Positions 4,594-7,533 of a DNA stretch of 7,533 bases are shown here, piece after piece. Source of the stretch: an uncultured Halieaceae bacterium (lineage in GTDB: Bacteria > Pseudomonadota > Gammaproteobacteria > Pseudomonadales > Halieaceae); assembly GCA_913063005.1 (NCBI GenBank), contig CAJXZI010000093.1:1-7533 (forward strand), given 5' to 3'. A program made the translations under genes and the position numbers. The notes under the pieces are model-generated. The model was not told the origin of the DNA, did not search any database, and worked only from the letters and a program-made list of their open reading frames with translations. How positions within the stretch are numbered: the stretch's first letter is position 1; every line of letters starts with the position of its first letter.

Positions 4594-7461
4594 ATGCAGT
4601 TTCGGGGTGGTCTTCGCGTTGGTGTCGTCAGTGTTTTATTGGCGCTTTTCGTTGGCTGTGGGGCAGAGGTAGAGGAAGCTGTAGCCCCAGTTGTTGTCAA
4701 CAAAAGCCCAAATGATGACCGTACCTATGCTGCCGTGACCTTGGAAAACGGCCTCAAGGTATTAATGGTTTCTGACAGCGAAACTGAGAAGTCAGCGGCC
4801 GCGTTGAGCGTGGGCGTTGGTGCCTTCTCCGACCCTATGGATTTTCAGGGCATGGCGCACTACCTCGAGCATATGCTGTTCATGGGCTCAAAGAACTTTC
4901 CTGAGCCGGATGGCTACATGAATTTCGCTGCCGAAAATGGCGGTAGTTCCAACGCCTACACCTCCAGTGAAATTACGAATTACATGATTACCATCGAGAA
5001 TCAGGCCTTCCCTGAAGCGTTGCACAGACTGTCTGAATTCTTCTCGGCCCCTATTTTGGACCCTGAGTACATTCAGAAGGAGAAGAACGCTGTTAATGCT
5101 GAGTGGTCAATGCGCCGTGAGTCTGAAGGACGCTCGATTTATCGATTACAGCGTGAGTTACTCGGCGATCACCCGGCTAACCGATTCACAATAGGAAACT
5201 TAGAAACCCTTGCTGATAAAGAAGCACGCCAGCTTCACCCTGCGACTGTTGAGTTCTTTGAGCAATATTACTCGGCAAACCTGATGGCGCTGGTGATGAT
5301 CAGTCCGCTACCCGTTGCTGAGATGGAAGCGCTTGCGAGCGAATACTTTTCGCTAATCCCGAATAAAGAAGCCGATCGACCTGCGGTGACGACCGATCTC
5401 AACTTTGATGAAGTTGCAGGCAAGTTGGTCCGTTTCAAGCCGCAGCGCGACCTTCGGGAAATGCGGATCAGCTACATCATCGACAATAATCAAGCAGAGT
5501 GGCGCAGCAAACCAGGCGATTACCTTGGCTATGTAATTGGCTCTGAGATGCCAGGCGCTCCCGCCGATAAATTGAAAGCTCTGGGCCTCATAAGCGAGTT
5601 GTACACTTCCAGCTACGAATCGCTTTATGGCAACTACGGGACCTTTGAAATCAGTGTGCAACTGACACCTCAAGGCATGAAGCGCCGTGAAGAAATCTAC
5701 GATGTGATCACCGGCTACATTGAGTTGCTGAGACGCGAGGGCGTTGACGATCGCTACGTCGAGGAGTACCGGCAGTCGCTACAGAATCGTTTCACCTTCC
5801 TAGAAAAAACCGATGATTTTTCTTATGCAGCGAGCTTGGCAGCGGCGATGCAGGATTACCCTATCGAGAACGTGATCGACGCACCCTATCGTTTCGATGG
5901 CTTCAATCAGGAGGCGGTTGACCGGCTTCTGGGGCAGTTGGTCGCCGAGCGATCTAATGTTTGGTTTATCTCTCAAGAAGAGCCAGCCGATAAAGAGCTT
6001 CAGTTCTATGTGGCGCCACATTCCGTCGAGGAGTGGGTGCCTAGAGATTCGGCGGCGGCGCTTGCGCTCGTTGATCGCCTCGGCCTGTCCCTGCCCAGTC
6101 AGAACGCACTTTTACCCGAGCGCTTTGATATCAAAACGACGCCCAAAGTAGCAACCGCGATTGAGGTTGCCGACAACGTCACCTTTTGGCTCAAAGGAAG
6201 TGAGAATTTTGAGGGGCTTCCCAAGGGTTTCACGCGCATTCAGATTAACAACGAAAAAGCCTTTGATGATGTGGAAGGGTTTGTTTACCTCTCGTTGTGG
6301 GAGTCGCTCTACAATTTGAAGCAGGCACGATTGGCTACCGAGGCCTCCGTTGCAGGCATGTCGCTTTCGATGTCCGCAGGCAGCGGTGTATCGCTAACGA
6401 TGTCAGGGTTTACTGATAAACAGCCGGAGCTTCTCGTGCGCGCGTTGGCGGGGCTGCGCGTCGAGGCGAGTGAACTTGAATTTGGTCAGGCTGTGGAGCG
6501 TTATTTACGCTCCATTGAAAACGCAAAGCGCGCGTTCCCCTACACTCGCCTGTCTCCGCTATTAGGGCTTCTCACTCGAGAGGGGCAGTACACCGATACG
6601 ACACTCGCTCTAGCCGCATCCAAGGCCACCTTGGGTGGTTTAGAGTCATTCATTGACGAGATACTGGCGGGTAGCCATCTGCGGGGTTTGTTCTTTGGTA
6701 ACTACGATGAAGCAGATGTGCTCGCTACCTATGAGCGGATAGCAGAAGTGGTTCAGGCAAGCTCGACTGCCGGTTATGCGCGTGCTGACGTTTATGATCC
6801 GCAGCCAGGCGCTACGTTTATGTTAAACCGCGATGTTCCTGTTGAAGATCTTGGTATGCTTTACGCTTTTGCGGCGCCTGAGGCGAGTGTTCAAAACCGT
6901 GCACTGAGTCGTATTCTTGCCAGACATTTACGTGTTCGAGCCTTTGAGACCTTGCGCACCGAAGAGCAGCTAGGCTACGCAGCAGGTGGCGGTTCTCTCG
7001 ACCTTTACCTACATCCTATGGTGATTTTCTATATCCAAACGCCGGTCAAAGGCCCGCAAGATATGTTGGATCGCTTCAATGCCTACACGCTGGAATACCG
7101 CGACGAATTAGCTAATTTGTCAGAGGAGTCATTCGAGAAGTTCAAAGCAGGTGTTCTGACATCGTTGACCGAGCCGCCCAAAAATCTATCAGCTGAAGCA
7201 GGTCCTTTTGCTTCCGATTGGGCAATTGAGAATTATGATTTTGATTCTCGCGACGAGCTGATTGCTGCGGTTGAAGCCGCGACCTTGGAAGATGTTCGAG
7301 CGTTCTTCGATGCCACCGTCTTCTCCGAGGACCGCTCGAGGCTGGTCATTCAGCTTCGCGGCAAGCGATTTGCTCAAGAGGCGTTCGCGACCCTCGATGG
7401 TGGTGTTGTGGTGGAGGATATCGACCAGTTCCACCGAGACATGTCGGTTCAGCCAAAATAA
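4594..7461 (+). CDS. Pitrilysin/insulysin-like M16 zinc peptidase, probable lipoprotein
   Basis: A large M16 peptidase of 955 residues from ATG 4594 (963 from ATG 4570), matching E. coli protease III (PtrA, 962). Such enzymes enclose peptides in a four-domain chamber and cut them. Numbered from 4594, the inverted zinc motif HYLEH gives H89, E92 (catalytic) and H93, and E170 in NAVNAEW is the third ligand, 77 residues after H93 as in pitrilysin. The C-terminal half carries LRTEEQLGY (R788 and Y795), the pair that in insulin-degrading enzyme holds the substrate. The N-half domains span roughly 45-400 and the C-half 400-950, with no break. The start holds a hydrophobic signal segment ending in LFVGC; C22 would be lipidated, and the next residue is Gly, not Asp, so outer-membrane sorting is predicted. 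E. coli pitrilysin is instead a soluble periplasmic protein. It is the last gene of the tusA-like/perM run. Substrates are unknown. Confidence 0.93.
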   Translation: MQFRGGLRVGVVSVLLALFVGCGAEVEEAVAPVVVNKSPNDDRTYAAVTLENGLKVLMVSDSETEKSAAALSVGVGAFSDPMDFQGMAHYLEHMLFMGSKNFPEPDGYMNFAAENGGSSNAYTSSEITNYMITIENQAFPEALHRLSEFFSAPILDPEYIQKEKNAVNAEWSMRRESEGRSIYRLQRELLGDHPANRFTIGNLETLADKEARQLHPATVEFFEQYYSANLMALVMISPLPVAEMEALASEYFSLIPNKEADRPAVTTDLNFDEVAGKLVRFKPQRDLREMRISYIIDNNQAEWRSKPGDYLGYVIGSEMPGAPADKLKALGLISELYTSSYESLYGNYGTFEISVQLTPQGMKRREEIYDVITGYIELLRREGVDDRYVEEYRQSLQNRFTFLEKTDDFSYAASLAAAMQDYPIENVIDAPYRFDGFNQEAVDRLLGQLVAERSNVWFISQEEPADKELQFYVAPHSVEEWVPRDSAAALALVDRLGLSLPSQNALLPERFDIKTTPKVATAIEVADNVTFWLKGSENFEGLPKGFTRIQINNEKAFDDVEGFVYLSLWESLYNLKQARLATEASVAGMSLSMSAGSGVSLTMSGFTDKQPELLVRALAGLRVEASELEFGQAVERYLRSIENAKRAFPYTRLSPLLGLLTREGQYTDTTLALAASKATLGGLESFIDEILAGSHLRGLFFGNYDEADVLATYERIAEVVQASSTAGYARADVYDPQPGATFMLNRDVPVEDLGMLYAFAAPEASVQNRALSRILARHLRVRAFETLRTEEQLGYAAGGGSLDLYLHPMVIFYIQTPVKGPQDMLDRFNAYTLEYRDELANLSEESFEKFKAGVLTSLTEPPKNLSAEAGPFASDWAIENYDFDSRDELIAAVEAATLEDVRAFFDATVFSEDRSRLVIQLRGKRFAQEAFATLDGGVVVEDIDQFHRDMSVQPK

Positions 7462-7476
7462 ACGTGTTCCGACAAA

Positions 7477-7509
7477 GCTGCCCTCGTATCGATTTCGGTG
7501 TGGGGCAGC
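7477..7509. repeat. Inverted repeat after the M16 gene, possible weak terminator
   Basis: GCTGCCC (7477-7483) and GGGCAGC (7503-7509) form a perfect seven-pair stem with a 19-base loop, starting 16 bases after the M16 stop. On the plus strand no T-run follows. On the minus strand the arm is followed by TTTGTC, so it might end a leftward gene lying beyond the window. I see no gene in 7462-7533. Confidence 0.3.
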
Positions 7510-7533
7510 ATCCAGCACTGTAAACGCTAGGGG

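Noticed and set aside
7189..7518. Minus-strand open frame of 109 codons over the end of the M16 gene
   Set aside because: It is mostly antisense to the conserved C-terminal domain of the M16 peptidase and has no recognisable motif.

Overview
The window reads as chromosomal DNA of a gammaproteobacterium. The protein sequences resemble those of the Pseudomonas and marine gammaproteobacterial groups. The order nadA, M48 metalloprotease (BepA type), TusA-like protein, AI-2E/PerM-type membrane protein matches the block I recall from Pseudomonas aeruginosa (PA1004-PA1007), and Escherichia coli also keeps bepA and perM as divergent neighbours. I cannot place the organism to genus. I see no mobile element, CRISPR array, complete tRNA or rRNA.

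Left part (1-622): a short response-regulator receiver on the minus strand (73-432) stops inside its last helix, and a plausible continuation lies in another frame (98-45), so the gene may be broken. Between it and nadA is a 190-base divergent gap with an interrupted 12-pair hairpin (460-498), a second weaker stem (505-536) and a terminator-like hairpin (550-575), all readable on the plus strand. This may be a small RNA, a nadA leader or decayed sequence.

Middle (623-3162): nadA (quinolinate synthase, NAD biosynthesis) runs rightward and converges on bepA (periplasmic M48 protease/chaperone with TPRs). Their stop codons share bases, with no terminator between them.

Right part (3163-7533): a 110-base divergent gap with a TATACT box and an inverted repeat separates bepA from a rightward run of a TusA-like sulfurtransferase, perM and a very large M16 (pitrilysin/insulysin) peptidase. 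tusA-like and perM overlap by ATGA. perM overlaps the first possible M16 start in the same way, although a stronger ribosome binding site favours a start 24 bases further on. The M16 protein carries a lipoprotein-type signal peptide, so with BepA the window encodes two zinc peptidases predicted for the cell envelope. The last 72 bases hold only an inverted repeat.

Nothing here forms an obvious undescribed multi-gene system. The points most worth a second look are the broken receiver, the structured gap before nadA and the probable lipoprotein form of the pitrilysin-like peptidase.
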